From Agitococcus lubricus (GTDB lineage: Bacteria > Pseudomonadota > Gammaproteobacteria > Pseudomonadales > Moraxellaceae): 64,000 nucleotides of DNA. Location of the stretch: contig NZ_QAON01000003.1 of assembly GCF_003051055.1 (NCBI RefSeq), positions 62,001 to 126,000 on the forward strand. Direction: 5' to 3'. The notes under the pieces are model-generated. The model had not been told where the DNA came from. It did no database searches and worked only from the letters and a program-made list of their open reading frames with translations. How positions within the stretch are numbered: the first letter of the stretch is position 1; each line of letters begins with the position of its first letter. This document shows positions 63,461-64,000 of this stretch, one piece after another. A program made the position numbers and the translations under genes.

Positions 63461-64000
63461 ACTGGCTATTTTTGATTGGGACGGTACCTTGATGGATTCG
63501 GTAGCGCATATTGTGGACAGTATGCAGCAAGCCGCTTATGCCGTTGGAGAGCCTGTTCCTGCGAGTGCAGAGGTACGTCATATTATTGGTTTGGGGTTAC
63601 CAGAGGCAATAGCTCAGCTTTTTCCTCATGCCAAACCCCATACTCATGAAGCGATTAGGCAGCAATATGCACAGCATTTTTTAGCACATAGTGCCAGTCG
63701 TAGCCAATTATTTGCGGGAGCTGAGGCTTTATTAGCACAGCTTCGTCAACAAGGGTATTTATTGGCGATTGCGACAGGTAAAAGTCGTTTAGGTCTCAAT
63801 CGGGTCTTGGCACAAACGGGGATTGGACATTATTTTGTCGCTACCCGTTGTGCAGATGAAACAGCGTCTAAACCTGACCCCCAGATGCTAAAAGAACTAT
63901 TGGCCTATACAGGCGTCTCTGTCGACCAAGCAGTGATGATTGGGGATACCAGTTATGATTTAGGCATGGCACAAACCTTGTCTATGCCGCGTATTGGCGT
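63447..64000 (+). CDS. HAD-family phosphatase (Gph-like), 3' truncated by window end
   Basis: About 184 residues are present: motif I DWDGTLMDS, the cap helices, motif II IATGK, the lysine in ASKPDPQM and motif III MIGDTSYD. It resembles phosphoglycolate phosphatase-like HAD hydrolases that follow rluC in Pseudomonas-type genomes. The start overlaps the rluC end by 14 bases; the C-terminus is outside the window. The substrate is unknown. Confidence 0.88.
   Translation, partial: MSAYKLAIFDWDGTLMDSVAHIVDSMQQAAYAVGEPVPASAEVRHIIGLGLPEAIAQLFPHAKPHTHEAIRQQYAQHFLAHSASRSQLFAGAEALLAQLRQQGYLLAIATGKSRLGLNRVLAQTGIGHYFVATRCADETASKPDPQMLKELLAYTGVSVDQAVMIGDTSYDLGMAQTLSMPRIG

Overview
The window looks like chromosomal DNA of a gammaproteobacterium of the Pseudomonas/Moraxellaceae type, with moderate, AT-leaning base composition. 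This is inferred from gene content and order as I remember them, not from a search. Supporting runs are ppiD-...-fabI-peptide ABC transporter-mltD-gloB-methyltransferase-rnhA-dnaQ, fimL-nudC, ppiB next to glnS, and lolC-lolD-DUF2062-comEC-exbB-exbD-msbA-lpxK-ycaR-kdsB-ptp-murB | rne-rluC-HAD. Lipid A/Kdo genes (lpxH, lpxK, msbA, kdsB, an LpxL-like acyltransferase) show a Gram-negative outer membrane. fimL and a PilZ protein suggest type IV pili. Two secreted lipases with their foldase point to a lipolytic lifestyle.

Region by region. 1-12.5 kb: the end of ppiD, an SpoU-family RNA methyltransferase, then a tight minus-strand operon (yejA, an orphan N6-adenine DNA methyltransferase, a small protein, yejB, yejE, yejF, an alpha/beta hydrolase, fabI), then mltD. 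12.7-25.1 kb: housekeeping genes (gloB, rnhA, dnaQ, fimL, nudC, sohB, a DUF2157/DUF4401/GDYXXLXY membrane trio, dbpA, a flavoprotein). 25.1-28.3 kb: an accessory patch with a frameshifted DUF1566 gene, an inverted-repeat element, a DUF2805 protein and a lipocalin. 28.2-34.6 kb: a two-component system, a TerD/TelA/TelA-like module and an acyltransferase. 34.9-39.4 kb: miaE and the lipase-foldase-lipase cluster. 39.4-44.4 kb: lpxH and ppiB, close neighbours in Pseudomonas, are separated here by about 3.7 kb of AT-rich decayed DNA. That stretch holds one intact START-domain gene, a possible small membrane protein, at least four gene remnants and several inverted-repeat elements, one of them with another element nested inside. 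44.5-64 kb: a dense envelope and core block (glnS, PilZ, lolCD, comEC, exbBD, msbA-lpxK-ycaR-kdsB-ptp, murB), then divergent rne and rluC and a HAD phosphatase cut by the window end.

The items most worth a second look are: the 541-residue DUF1566 reading frame interrupted exactly at an A_AAA_AAC heptamer, with a decayed paralogue about 16.6 kb away; the inverted-repeat family in the accessory regions; a hairpin that contains the rne Shine-Dalgarno sequence; a duplicated C-terminal module in RNase E; the DNA methyltransferase lodged inside the yej operon; alanine at the triclosan-position residue of FabI; and shared TGACGT sites in front of the lipase genes. I saw no rRNA, tRNA, CRISPR array or intact transposase.
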